Shown: in pieces, positions 31,532-39,731 of the stretch
How positions within the stretch are numbered: the stretch's first letter is position 1
Layout: each line of letters begins with the position of its first letter
DNA from: DASYCK01 sp036500205
GTDB lineage: Bacteria > Myxococcota_A > Polyangia > Fen-1088
Assembly (NCBI GenBank): GCA_036500205.1
Contig: DASYCK010000079.1
Coordinates: forward strand, 46,386 to 110,385
DNA: 64,000 nt
Direction: 5' to 3'
The notes under the pieces: generated by a model
The model's input: only the letters and a program-made list of their open reading frames with translations
Told to the model about the DNA's origin: nothing
Databases searched by the model: none
Program-made: the position numbers and the translations under genes

Positions 31532-32887
31532 ATGCGCATCATCGTCGTCGGCGGTGGAATCTCGGGCCTGACCGCGGCCTACCTGGCCGTGCGAGCGGGC
31601 CATGAGGTCCTGTGCATCGAGGCCGGGCAGCCGGGCGGGCTGATCCAGACCGAGCACCACCAGGGTTTTCTGTGCGAGGTCGGGCCGCAAGCGGTGCTCG
31701 ACAACGCGCCCGACACGATGGCGCTGCTGGGCGCGCTGGGGCTCGCCGAACGGGCGCTCCACGCCAACCCCGCCGCCGAGCGCCGCTTCATCTTCAAGGG
31801 CGGCAAGCTGCACCTCGTCCCCTCCAGCCCGCCTGGGCTGTTGCGCTCGGGGCTGCTGTCCTGGCCGGCGAAGCTGCGGCTGCTCGCGGAGCCGTTCGTT
31901 CGCCCGCTGACCGTGCCCGACGACGACGAGACCGTGCTGGCGTTCGGCGCCCGGCGCCTCGGCGGGGAGGCGGCCAGGGTGCTGCTGGCGACCTTCGTCA
32001 TCGGCGTCTTCGCCGGCGCCGCGGACGAGCTGGCCCTCGCGGCGGCCTTGCCTCGCCTCGCCGCCATGGAGCGAGGGCACGGCAGTCTGTTTCGGGCGAT
32101 GATCGCCGCCCGCAAGACCGGCGCGAAGCGTGGGCACCCGCTGTCGTTTCCCGACGGCCTGGCCGAGCTGCCCCGGGCCCTGGCGTCGGCCCTCGGCCCT
32201 CGCCTGGTGTCGGGACGCGTGACGTCGATCGAACCTGGCCCGTCGGGTGGCTGGCGCCTTCACGTCGAAGGGACCCCGGCGCGACGCGAGGAGGCCCAGT
32301 CGGTGGTGGTCGCCACCGATGCCGTCTCGGCCGCGCGGCTGCTCGGCCACCTGGTGCCGAAGGTCGGCTTGCTGGCCCAGGTCCCGACGTCACCCGTCGC
32401 CGTTTGCGCGCTCGGCTTCCGCGACGCGCGTTCACCTCCTGTCGGCATGCGGCTCGATGGCTACGGTTTTCTCGTCGCCCGGGGCGAGGCCCCCCGTCTC
32501 CTCGGGTGCCAGTACGAGTCCTCCACCTTTGCCGGCCGCGCCCCCGAAGGGGCCGCCCTGGTCCGTTGCATCCTGGGGGGCCGCGGCGCCGGATTCGACC
32601 CTGACATCGTCGAGCAGTCGGACGCGGAGATCACGCGTCGGGCGGTGAGCGACCTGAGGCAGATCGCCGGGCTGACCCGCGAGCCAGACTTCGCCCGCGT
32701 CTGGCGACATCCGAACGGCATTCCCCAGCCCGGCCCCGGTCACCTTCGCCTCGTGGCCGCCATCGAGGAGGAGCTCGCCGCCCGACCTGGCCTGCGGCTG
32801 CTCGGTCACACCCTTCGCGGCGTGGGGGTCAACGAAAGCGTGCGGGCGGCCACGAGTGTGATCCGGACGCTTACATCGCCGTCCTGA
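31532..32887 (+). CDS. hemY: Protoporphyrinogen oxidase (oxygen-dependent, HemY/PgoX type)
   Basis: This 451-residue FAD enzyme oxidises protoporphyrinogen IX to protoporphyrin IX. The dinucleotide motif IIVVGGGISGLTAAYLA is at residues 3-19. GQPGGLIQTEHHQGFLCEVG matches the glutathione-reductase-like GG motif of the HemY family. VIGVFAGAADELAL is the family variant of the VxGVYAGDP block, and GLRLLGHTLRGVGVNESVRA is the C-terminal FAD contact. The start is 15 bases after hemH. It ends the ten-gene run; no strong terminator follows at once. HemY-type use implies oxygen as electron acceptor. Confidence 0.95.
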   Translation: MRIIVVGGGISGLTAAYLAVRAGHEVLCIEAGQPGGLIQTEHHQGFLCEVGPQAVLDNAPDTMALLGALGLAERALHANPAAERRFIFKGGKLHLVPSSPPGLLRSGLLSWPAKLRLLAEPFVRPLTVPDDDETVLAFGARRLGGEAARVLLATFVIGVFAGAADELALAAALPRLAAMERGHGSLFRAMIAARKTGAKRGHPLSFPDGLAELPRALASALGPRLVSGRVTSIEPGPSGGWRLHVEGTPARREEAQSVVVATDAVSAARLLGHLVPKVGLLAQVPTSPVAVCALGFRDARSPPVGMRLDGYGFLVARGEAPRLLGCQYESSTFAGRAPEGAALVRCILGGRGAGFDPDIVEQSDAEITRRAVSDLRQIAGLTREPDFARVWRHPNGIPQPGPGHLRLVAAIEEELAARPGLRLLGHTLRGVGVNESVRAATSVIRTLTSPS

Positions 32888-33262
32888 AATTCCCGTGGTC
32901 CGTCATGACGATTTCCGGCAGCGACGACCGCCATCCAGCAACTTGAAAACTGATCATTCAGGATCCTTTTTTGCCATACACGCGCCTACATTCCCCTCCT
33001 TATCGGTGAAACGCAGGCCTCTCAAACTATAAGCCTTCTCGCAATTCAGGATGTCGGTGTATATATGTCGCGATTTGCCGGAGCCTGAAAACGCCTCCTT
33101 TTCGCCGGTTCTCGCGCCCCCTCGACCGATCGTAAAATCGTAGGCACAGCTACCGTACCGGCGCGTCCATTTGGTCTGGGCGCCCAAACGCAATCTGTTA
33201 GTCTCCGACCGCGTCCTCCGAATTCCCGGCCCCCTCCCACCCTCCACGCCAGCGGGGAATCC
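32888..33262. other. Low-GC intergenic region before fibro-slime genes
   Basis: This 375-base gap is near 50-55% GC, against about 70% around it. A weak 4-bp stem at 32950-32961 (CTGA/TCAG) with a T6 run at 32967-32972 could end hemY transcription. No clear promoter is recognised. On the minus strand a frame of about 70-104 codons (32954 to about 33185 or 33268) reads oddly protein-like, with two Cys and the segment GLRFTDKEGNVGAC, but no convincing start or ribosome-binding site precedes it. Part of a foreign or decayed gene cannot be excluded. Confidence 0.5.
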
Positions 33263-35854
33263 ATGCACATCACGAACCGCCTCCTCCTTTCGTGCGCGAC
33301 CCTCGGACTCGTTTTTCAGCTATGTGCCGGTTGCGCCAACGTTCAGCCGGCCGCGGGGGGCGGGGATGCGAGCCAGACGGGTTCGGGCGGCAAGAAGGGG
33401 ACCAATTCTGGGTCCGGTGGTCTGGTCATCACGCTGCCGGACGCCGGGACGTTCGAGACGCCTCCAGGCATTTCGCTCAAGTGCGGCAACGGGTCCCTCG
33501 ATCCTGGTGAAGACTGCGACGATGGCAATACCAACGACATGCCCTCGGATGGTTGCACCCGGCTCTGTCAGATCGAGGCCGGTTGGACCTGCCCGAACGT
33601 CGGGGAGGCGTGCAGTCCCCCCAAGTGCGGCGACGGCGTGCTCGCCGACAGCGAGACCTGCGACGACGGAAATACCAACGACGGCGACGGCTGTTCGGCC
33701 GACTGCAAGACCATCGATTCACATTTCCAGTGTAGGGTCCCGGGCAAGCGTTGCGTCCCCATCTGTGGAGACGGTTACGTCGTCAAGGGCATCGAGACCT
33801 GCGACGACAACAACACGAATGACGGCGACGGCTGCTCCAGCACCTGCTTGATCGAGCCCGGCTCGGGCTGCGACGACAGCATGCCGAGCGTCTGCACCAA
33901 GTCGATGTGCGGCAACGGCAAGGTGGAGACCGGCGAGTCCTGCGATCTAGGTGACAAGAACGGCATCTTCGTGGGCGACGGAAAGGGCTGCTCGCGGACC
34001 TGTACGACCGAGCCGTCTTGCCGCGACTCGAGCGGCAAGAACCAGGCGTGCAAGTCGGTCTGCGGCGACGGCAACGTCGACATGAGCCAGGGGAGCAGCG
34101 AGGAGTGCGACGACGGCAACCAGTCCGACGGCGACGGCTGCACCCACGACTGCAAGAAGGAAGCAGGCTGGTCGTGCGACGTCGTGAACAAGCCGGACGC
34201 CACCGACTGCAAGCAGCAGGGCAACTCGGGCATGTGCCTCGAGCTGCCGGTCGTCTACCGGGACTTCAAGAACGAGCACGAGACCGGCGGTCACCCGGAC
34301 TTCATGTATCACTCGACCTCGCGCCCCTGCATTCCCAACTCGTCGGGGCCGGCCCACTGCGGCGACGCGCAGCCGCGCTGCTGGGACATCGTCATGGCCG
34401 ACACGTTGAACGGAAAGCCGCAACTGAACGGCTCGCCGACGTGCAAGTGCCAGTTCACCGACTGGAGCGTCAAGAACGACGGCAACCACGTTCCCGGCTA
34501 CACGATGACCAACAGCCCCATCACCGCGCCCACGAGCAACAACAGCGGCGCGCCGGTCTACGTCAACGCGGCGGTCCCCATCGTGAAGAGCGCGACCACG
34601 TTCAACCAGTGGTTCAACGACTCGACGGCGTCCAGCCCCGCGAGCGCGCACACGGTCGGCACCCTCGAGCTCGTGTCGACGGGCACCTCGTTCCGCTTCT
34701 CCAGTAACCCTGACAGCGTTCAGGGTGGATTCTTCCCGCTCGACCCGACGCCCGCCCCCACCGCCGCCGGCACCACGGCCGCGGGCGAGAACTTGCTCTG
34801 CAACCTGTGGCCGTACTGGTACAGCAGCGCCAGCTTCGGCGCCGGCAACGGATGCAAGGGCGACCAGTATCTGTTCCCGCCCAGCATCCCGGCGCCCTAC
34901 CTCGCCGACGCGCGTTGCACCGGGACCGACAACCCGGGTTGCGTCAAGGGGACCTGGGTGACGAGCGCCACGCTGACAGGAACGGGCGGCGTCCAGGGCA
35001 AGTGGCACGATGCCTGGTTCACCGACGAGGTTCACTATTATTTCGTCTACACCGCGGCCGGCCTCGATCTGCAGTTCTACGGCGATGACGACATGTACAT
35101 CTTCGTCAACGGCAAGCTGGTCGTCGATCTGGGCGGCATCCACCAGCGGCTCCCCGGTCGGGTGACCGTCACCGGCAGCCCGGGCAACGCCAACATCACC
35201 GAGGGTGGCTTCCTCGACACCGCCGGGAATATCTTGCCCTGCGCCAGCAACGATCCGGCCGACCCCAAGCTGCTCGTCTGCGGCGTGAAGGCCGTCACCG
35301 GCGACGACTGCCGCTCGCGCACCGTCAATCTCGGCTTGACGGTGGGCAGCACCTACGAGATCGCCATCTTCGGCGCCGACCGGGGCGCCACCGAGTCCAA
35401 CTACCAGCTGACCTTGAACGGCTTCTCGACGAACGAGACCGTCTGCACGCCGCGCTGCGGAGACGGCGCCATCTCGGGCGGCGAGGAGTGCGACTGCGGC
35501 ACCGACATGAACAACCTGCCGGCCGGCTGCACCAGCATCAACGACGACAACGTCTATGGTGGCTGCACGACGCAGTGCAAGTACGGCGCCTATTGCGGCG
35601 ACAACAACGTCGACTCCAGTGGCAACGAAGCTTGCGACGCCGGCAAGGACAACGGCGCCACCTACATCACCGATCTCAGCAATCCCGGCTGCAGCGTCAC
35701 CTGCCAGCTTCCGCACTACTGCGGTGACATGCACCCGGACACGGCGTTCGGCGAGCAGTGTGACCTCGGGAAGAGCAATGGCATGAAGGTCCAGGTCGGG
35801 GACAAGATGTGCGTCGTCTGCGATGACAAGTGTCAGTTGGTGACGGAGTGCTAG
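33263..35854 (+). CDS. Fibro-slime/DUF4215 Cys-rich surface lipoprotein (copy 1)
   Basis: This 863-residue lipoprotein has lipobox LCAGC (Cys24). A Gly/Ser linker leads to DUF4215-type repeats (about 74-325), each with CGNG, GE.CDDGN and GDGC motifs. A fibro-slime domain begins at VVYRDFKNEHETGGHPDF (about 331) and ends in a PA14-like strand set: FYGDDDMYIFVNGKLVVDLG (about 613-632), then GIHQRLPGR. Further Cys-rich repeats close the protein (about 730-863). Fibro-slime domains are known from slime-mould spore or stalk proteins and from myxobacteria; PA14 domains often bind carbohydrate. Surface adhesion or matrix binding is inferred. A close paralogue follows after 78 bases. Confidence 0.9.
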   Translation: MHITNRLLLSCATLGLVFQLCAGCANVQPAAGGGDASQTGSGGKKGTNSGSGGLVITLPDAGTFETPPGISLKCGNGSLDPGEDCDDGNTNDMPSDGCTRLCQIEAGWTCPNVGEACSPPKCGDGVLADSETCDDGNTNDGDGCSADCKTIDSHFQCRVPGKRCVPICGDGYVVKGIETCDDNNTNDGDGCSSTCLIEPGSGCDDSMPSVCTKSMCGNGKVETGESCDLGDKNGIFVGDGKGCSRTCTTEPSCRDSSGKNQACKSVCGDGNVDMSQGSSEECDDGNQSDGDGCTHDCKKEAGWSCDVVNKPDATDCKQQGNSGMCLELPVVYRDFKNEHETGGHPDFMYHSTSRPCIPNSSGPAHCGDAQPRCWDIVMADTLNGKPQLNGSPTCKCQFTDWSVKNDGNHVPGYTMTNSPITAPTSNNSGAPVYVNAAVPIVKSATTFNQWFNDSTASSPASAHTVGTLELVSTGTSFRFSSNPDSVQGGFFPLDPTPAPTAAGTTAAGENLLCNLWPYWYSSASFGAGNGCKGDQYLFPPSIPAPYLADARCTGTDNPGCVKGTWVTSATLTGTGGVQGKWHDAWFTDEVHYYFVYTAAGLDLQFYGDDDMYIFVNGKLVVDLGGIHQRLPGRVTVTGSPGNANITEGGFLDTAGNILPCASNDPADPKLLVCGVKAVTGDDCRSRTVNLGLTVGSTYEIAIFGADRGATESNYQLTLNGFSTNETVCTPRCGDGAISGGEECDCGTDMNNLPAGCTSINDDNVYGGCTTQCKYGAYCGDNNVDSSGNEACDAGKDNGATYITDLSNPGCSVTCQLPHYCGDMHPDTAFGEQCDLGKSNGMKVQVGDKMCVVCDDKCQLVTEC

Positions 35855-35932
35855 GTTTGATCTGAGGAACGAGAACAACTGGGCCCCCGGCGAGCGCACG
35901 CCCGTCGGCGGCCCCTCAGGAGATTCAGTCGC

Positions 35933-38479
35933 ATGTTAAAGCAGGGTTTCTTAGCCGTTGTCGTGGCCAGCTCTCTCGTCGGCGCTTGCGCCGCCATCTC
36001 CGAAACGCCGGGCGACGGAGGCTCCAAGGCCGATGGCACCCATCTCGACGTCGTCACCATCGACGTTCCCAACGCCGAGAAGATCGTTTCGGATCCCAAG
36101 CTGTGCGGCAACAAGACGGTCGACAATGGCGAGGATTGCGACGACGGCAACACGGACAGCGGCGATGGCTGCAGTTCCCTGTGCCAGCGCGAGCCGGGAT
36201 ATACCTGCAACAACCCCGGACAGCTGTGCGATCCTCCTCGCTGCGGTGACGGCAGCCTGAGCGACAATGAGAGCTGTGACGACGGCAACACGAGCGGGGG
36301 CGACGGCTGCTCGTCGGATTGCAAGACGATCGAGTCGGGGTTCATCTGCCGCGTGCCAGGCAAGCACTGCACGCCCATCTGCGGCGACGGGCTGCTGGCC
36401 GGCACCGAGACGTGCGACGACGGCAACACCGACAGCGGCGATGGCTGCTCCAGCAGCTGCCTCCTCGAGCCGGGCGCCACCTGCGACAACTCGAAGCCAA
36501 ACAAGTGCAAGCCGGCGGTGTGCGGCAACGGCATGGTCGAAGCGGGCGAGTCGTGCGACGCCGGCAGCCTGAACGGCCTGTTTTACGGCGACGGCAGCGG
36601 GTGCTCGAAGACCTGCACGAAGGAGCCCAAGTGCCGCGACGGCAGCGGCACCGTCACCACCCGCGCCTGCGACACCAGCTGCGGCAACGGCAACGTCGAG
36701 ACCGGCGAGGACTGCGACGACGGCAACACTGCCGACAACGACGGCTGCTCGCACGATTGCAAGATCGAGGGGGGCTCGTTCTCGTGCAGCGATCAGATGC
36801 TGCCAGACACCGTCGACTGCACGCAATCCGCGAACTCGGGCAAGCAGTGCCTCGAGCTCCCCATCATCTACCGCGACTTCAAGAACGAGAGCGTGTCGGG
36901 CGGTCACCCCGACTTCTTCTACCTGGGGGCGACGATTCCCAACCCGGTCATGATCTCGGGTGTCCAGGGACAGACGGGCTCGATTCCGTACAGCAAGCGC
37001 TACTGCGTGTCGAACTCCGGTGGCCCGGCGAAGAAGAACGACTCCGTGAACCGCTGCTGGGATCTCGCCACCCCGAACCTCGATCCGCAAGGGAAGCCGC
37101 TGTTCAACAGCGCGCGCCCCAACGGGACCAACTGCGACTGCCAGTTCATCGACTGGAGCCATGACGGCAACGGCGGTCACGTCCCCGGCGCCCTCGCCGC
37201 GAACAGCCCCACCTACGGCATGCCCACCTACGTCGACGGCGCCAGCGGGCACCCGATGTACCGCGGTCTCGCCCCCATCGTCTCCAGCAAGGACACCTTC
37301 GCGCAGTGGTTCCGGGACACCATGTACAACCCGGGCAGCACGCACGCCGTGGGCAACCTGGAGATGGCCGCCACCGGCACCGCGAATCAGTACCAGTTCT
37401 CGAGCCAGCCCAACTCGGTGACGGGCGGCTTCTTCCCGCTCGATCCCATGGCGAACATGTTCCCGCTTTACGGCACGGCGCCCGCCGGCCCGGGGACAGT
37501 GAAGACGATGCCGGCCCCCTGGAGCGAGGCGCTGCTCTGCAACCTGTGGCCGTACTGGAACACCGGCTCCACCTCGTTCGGGGCGGCCAACGGCTGCAAG
37601 GGCGATCAGTACCTGTTCCCCCCCAGCACCACCACCGCGGGCGGCGCCTGGACCACGGGCATGCAGGGTTGGTATCACGACGCCTGGTACTCGACCGAGG
37701 CGCGCTACCTGTTCAACTTCACCGACCAGTTCAGCCTGCAGTTCTACGGCGACGACGACATGTTCATCTACATCAACGGCATCCAGGTGCTGGATCTGGG
37801 CGGCGTGCACCAGAGACTTCCCGGCCGCGTCGACGTCAGCGCCACAGGCATGGCGACGATCGTCGAGGGTGGTTCGCTCGACGCCGCGGGCATGAACATC
37901 CTCCCCTGCCCCTCTGCGGATCCGTACACGATGTTGACCACGAACAGCATGACGAACGTCGACGGGAACGGTCACAGCAACTGCACCATCGCCAACTGCG
38001 ATTGCCGCAACCGGTCGGTAGACCTGAAGCTGAGCAAGGGGAGCACCTACGAGATCGCCGTCTTCAGCACCGACCGTCACCCCACCGAGTCGAACTACCA
38101 GTTGACGTTGAGTGGTTTCGCCACCAAGCGGACCGTCTGCATGCCGGTCTGCGGCGACGGCGTCATCTCGGGCAGCGAAGAGTGCGACGACGGCGCCAAT
38201 AACCAGGACAACGCGTACGGCGCCTGCACGAAGGACTGCAAGTACGGTCCGTATTGCGGCGACGGCAACACCGATTCGCCCAACGAAGCCTGTGATGACG
38301 GCGCCAAGAATGGCGCCTCGTACAGCACCAGCCCTACGAGCGGCTGTACGTTCACCTGCCAGAAGCCGCACTTCTGCGGCGACGGCATGCTGGATCCGCA
38401 AGAAGAGTGCGACCTCGGCGACCAGAACGGCAAGTCCGGCAGCGTCTGCGGCGCCGACTGCAAGAAGATCATCGGCTGA
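35933..38479 (+). CDS. Fibro-slime/DUF4215 Cys-rich surface lipoprotein (copy 2)
   Basis: This 848-residue paralogue of the previous gene has the same order. Lipobox LVGAC puts the anchor at Cys19. DUF4215-type repeats follow, with DCDDGNTDSGDGCSSLC as a clean unit. The fibro-slime core starts at IIYRDFKNESVSGGHPDFFY and contains FYGDDDMFIYINGIQVLDLG and GVHQRLPGR. Cys repeats close the C-terminus (CGDGMLDPQEECDLGDQNG). An AGGAG site precedes ATG 35933. The two proteins share long blocks (GCKGDQYLFPPS, GSTYEIAVF) but differ in the insert between core halves, so this is an old tandem duplication. A hairpin 4 bases after the stop suggests the end of the transcript. Confidence 0.9.
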   Translation: MLKQGFLAVVVASSLVGACAAISETPGDGGSKADGTHLDVVTIDVPNAEKIVSDPKLCGNKTVDNGEDCDDGNTDSGDGCSSLCQREPGYTCNNPGQLCDPPRCGDGSLSDNESCDDGNTSGGDGCSSDCKTIESGFICRVPGKHCTPICGDGLLAGTETCDDGNTDSGDGCSSSCLLEPGATCDNSKPNKCKPAVCGNGMVEAGESCDAGSLNGLFYGDGSGCSKTCTKEPKCRDGSGTVTTRACDTSCGNGNVETGEDCDDGNTADNDGCSHDCKIEGGSFSCSDQMLPDTVDCTQSANSGKQCLELPIIYRDFKNESVSGGHPDFFYLGATIPNPVMISGVQGQTGSIPYSKRYCVSNSGGPAKKNDSVNRCWDLATPNLDPQGKPLFNSARPNGTNCDCQFIDWSHDGNGGHVPGALAANSPTYGMPTYVDGASGHPMYRGLAPIVSSKDTFAQWFRDTMYNPGSTHAVGNLEMAATGTANQYQFSSQPNSVTGGFFPLDPMANMFPLYGTAPAGPGTVKTMPAPWSEALLCNLWPYWNTGSTSFGAANGCKGDQYLFPPSTTTAGGAWTTGMQGWYHDAWYSTEARYLFNFTDQFSLQFYGDDDMFIYINGIQVLDLGGVHQRLPGRVDVSATGMATIVEGGSLDAAGMNILPCPSADPYTMLTTNSMTNVDGNGHSNCTIANCDCRNRSVDLKLSKGSTYEIAVFSTDRHPTESNYQLTLSGFATKRTVCMPVCGDGVISGSEECDDGANNQDNAYGACTKDCKYGPYCGDGNTDSPNEACDDGAKNGASYSTSPTSGCTFTCQKPHFCGDGMLDPQEECDLGDQNGKSGSVCGADCKKIIG

Positions 38480-38483
38480 TCGT

Positions 38484-38500
38484 GGGGGGTTACTCCCCCC
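38484..38500 (+). terminator. Hairpin after fibro-slime copy 2
   Basis: GGGGGG-TTACT-CCCCCC forms a 6-bp all-GC stem 4 bases after the stop, followed by TGTTTG rather than a clean T-run. Position and stem support a terminator; the weak tail lowers confidence. The remaining 180 bases up to the amidase-like gene show no recognisable promoter. Confidence 0.45.
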
Positions 38501-38680
38501 TGTTTGCCGTCGAGGCCGATGCTCCCGGCCGTCGCTCGGGCGCAGAGGCCACGGCTTCGGGCCCGCACGACATCAACCGATTCGTGACGTCGTTCCATTG
38601 CCGATGGTGGGATGTTTGACAGCGCGAAACGGTGGCCCCTAAGATCGACCCCGGCGAAGTTCTCACGGGGGAGGGATGGC

Positions 38681-39721
38681 ATGTCGTTCAGGGACGAGAT
38701 CAAGAAGCACGCCGACAAGCACTGGTTCCAGCCCTGCGCCGACGGGCTGGTCTGGGTGAGCTACAAGGGCATCGACGTCCGGCGAGCCATCGCCGAGCAG
38801 AAGCCGCCGGGGCAATGGACCGGGGCATTCCTGAACTACACCTCTGGCGGCACGGATCGGGCCGAGGGGCTCTTCCTCATCAAGACGGGCGAGCAGGCGG
38901 CGGCGCTGAAGACGTGGAACGTGGAGTCGTGCCCATCCGCCGTCATGCTCGCCACGTTCCACGACAAGCGGAAGGACGATCCCAACTTTCCCCCCAACAA
39001 GCCGCCCAAGGACTTCGGGCTGAACGACTGCACGCACTTCACGTCCGAGTGCGTGGTCACGGGGGGCGGGCTCCCCGCCGCGCTGCTGTCGATCGATGCG
39101 GGACAGTTCTTCAACAGCCTCTACGCCAGCAGCACCACGAAGACCTTGGCGCGGGTGGTGCCGATCGAGGACGCGCGCAAGATCATCGAGGCGCCGCTGT
39201 CCCCCTTCAAGACGGGTGACGTCATCATCTACTCGGGCGGCCCCACCGACCATCACCACGGCGTGGTTCACATGGGGGCGGGCGCGATAGCGATGCACAC
39301 CATCTCGATTCATCGCAGCCACCCCACGCTGAGCGGCTCCGCTTTCTGGGACAGGCTGAGCGGCGACGCGCACCACAACAAGGTCACGCTGTATCACTTC
39401 AACCTGGACGACACGGTCCCCACGACGGCGGCGTTCATGCCAGGCTGGTGGCGCGTCACGCAGGGCTCGGACACCTGGTACTACTTCTTCGACCTCCACA
39501 ACGCCCGGGTCATGTACACCGAGCGCGCCCCCACGAACCTCAAGGCCGCCCCCGGCGCCCCCGACGGTAAGGGCTACTGGTTCGAGGACGGAAATTTCCT
39601 CAGCCTGTGCTGGAGTCACAGCGGAACGTTCGAGCGATTCACCTTCGCGCCAGCACCGTCGGTCACCACCTTGAAGGGCACGTCGAACGGCGCGCCGGGG
39701 TTGGTCGCGACCAAGCTGTGA
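38681..39721 (+). CDS. Cys/His amidase-like protein (amidase_6-type motif)
   Basis: This 346-residue protein lacks a signal peptide. It starts at ATG 38681 behind GGAGGG. The motif LNDCTHFTSECVVTGGG (about 118-134) resembles the DCTNFVSQ block of putative amidase_6 domains, with a Cys nucleophile candidate. DHHHGVVHMGAGAIAMHTIS (about 190-209) would supply the His. That Cys...His order also resembles NlpC/P60-like papain folds. The C-terminal 90 residues are beta-rich, with many Trp and Tyr. If active it would cut amide bonds, for example in peptidoglycan or proteins. Without an export signal it may be secreted by another route. The next gene follows by 10 bases. Confidence 0.66.
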   Translation: MSFRDEIKKHADKHWFQPCADGLVWVSYKGIDVRRAIAEQKPPGQWTGAFLNYTSGGTDRAEGLFLIKTGEQAAALKTWNVESCPSAVMLATFHDKRKDDPNFPPNKPPKDFGLNDCTHFTSECVVTGGGLPAALLSIDAGQFFNSLYASSTTKTLARVVPIEDARKIIEAPLSPFKTGDVIIYSGGPTDHHHGVVHMGAGAIAMHTISIHRSHPTLSGSAFWDRLSGDAHHNKVTLYHFNLDDTVPTTAAFMPGWWRVTQGSDTWYYFFDLHNARVMYTERAPTNLKAAPGAPDGKGYWFEDGNFLSLCWSHSGTFERFTFAPAPSVTTLKGTSNGAPGLVATKL

Positions 39722-39731
39722 GGCGACCGTG

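Noticed and set aside
29486..32350. A 954-codon open frame on the minus strand opposite hemE, hemH and hemY
   Set aside because: It has Arg/Gly/Ala-rich low-complexity composition and no motif, and is the mirror of three genes with complete family signatures. High GC keeps antisense frames open.
33470..34180. CDDGN-type repeats of fibro-slime copy 1 as a CRISPR or satellite
   Set aside because: The repeats are protein-level DUF4215 modules with varying spacing and sequence, not conserved DNA repeats.
35951..38401. An 816-codon minus-strand frame opposite fibro-slime copy 2
   Set aside because: Val/Ala/Arg-rich antisense product of Gly/Asp/Cys-rich coding repeats, with no signal or domain.
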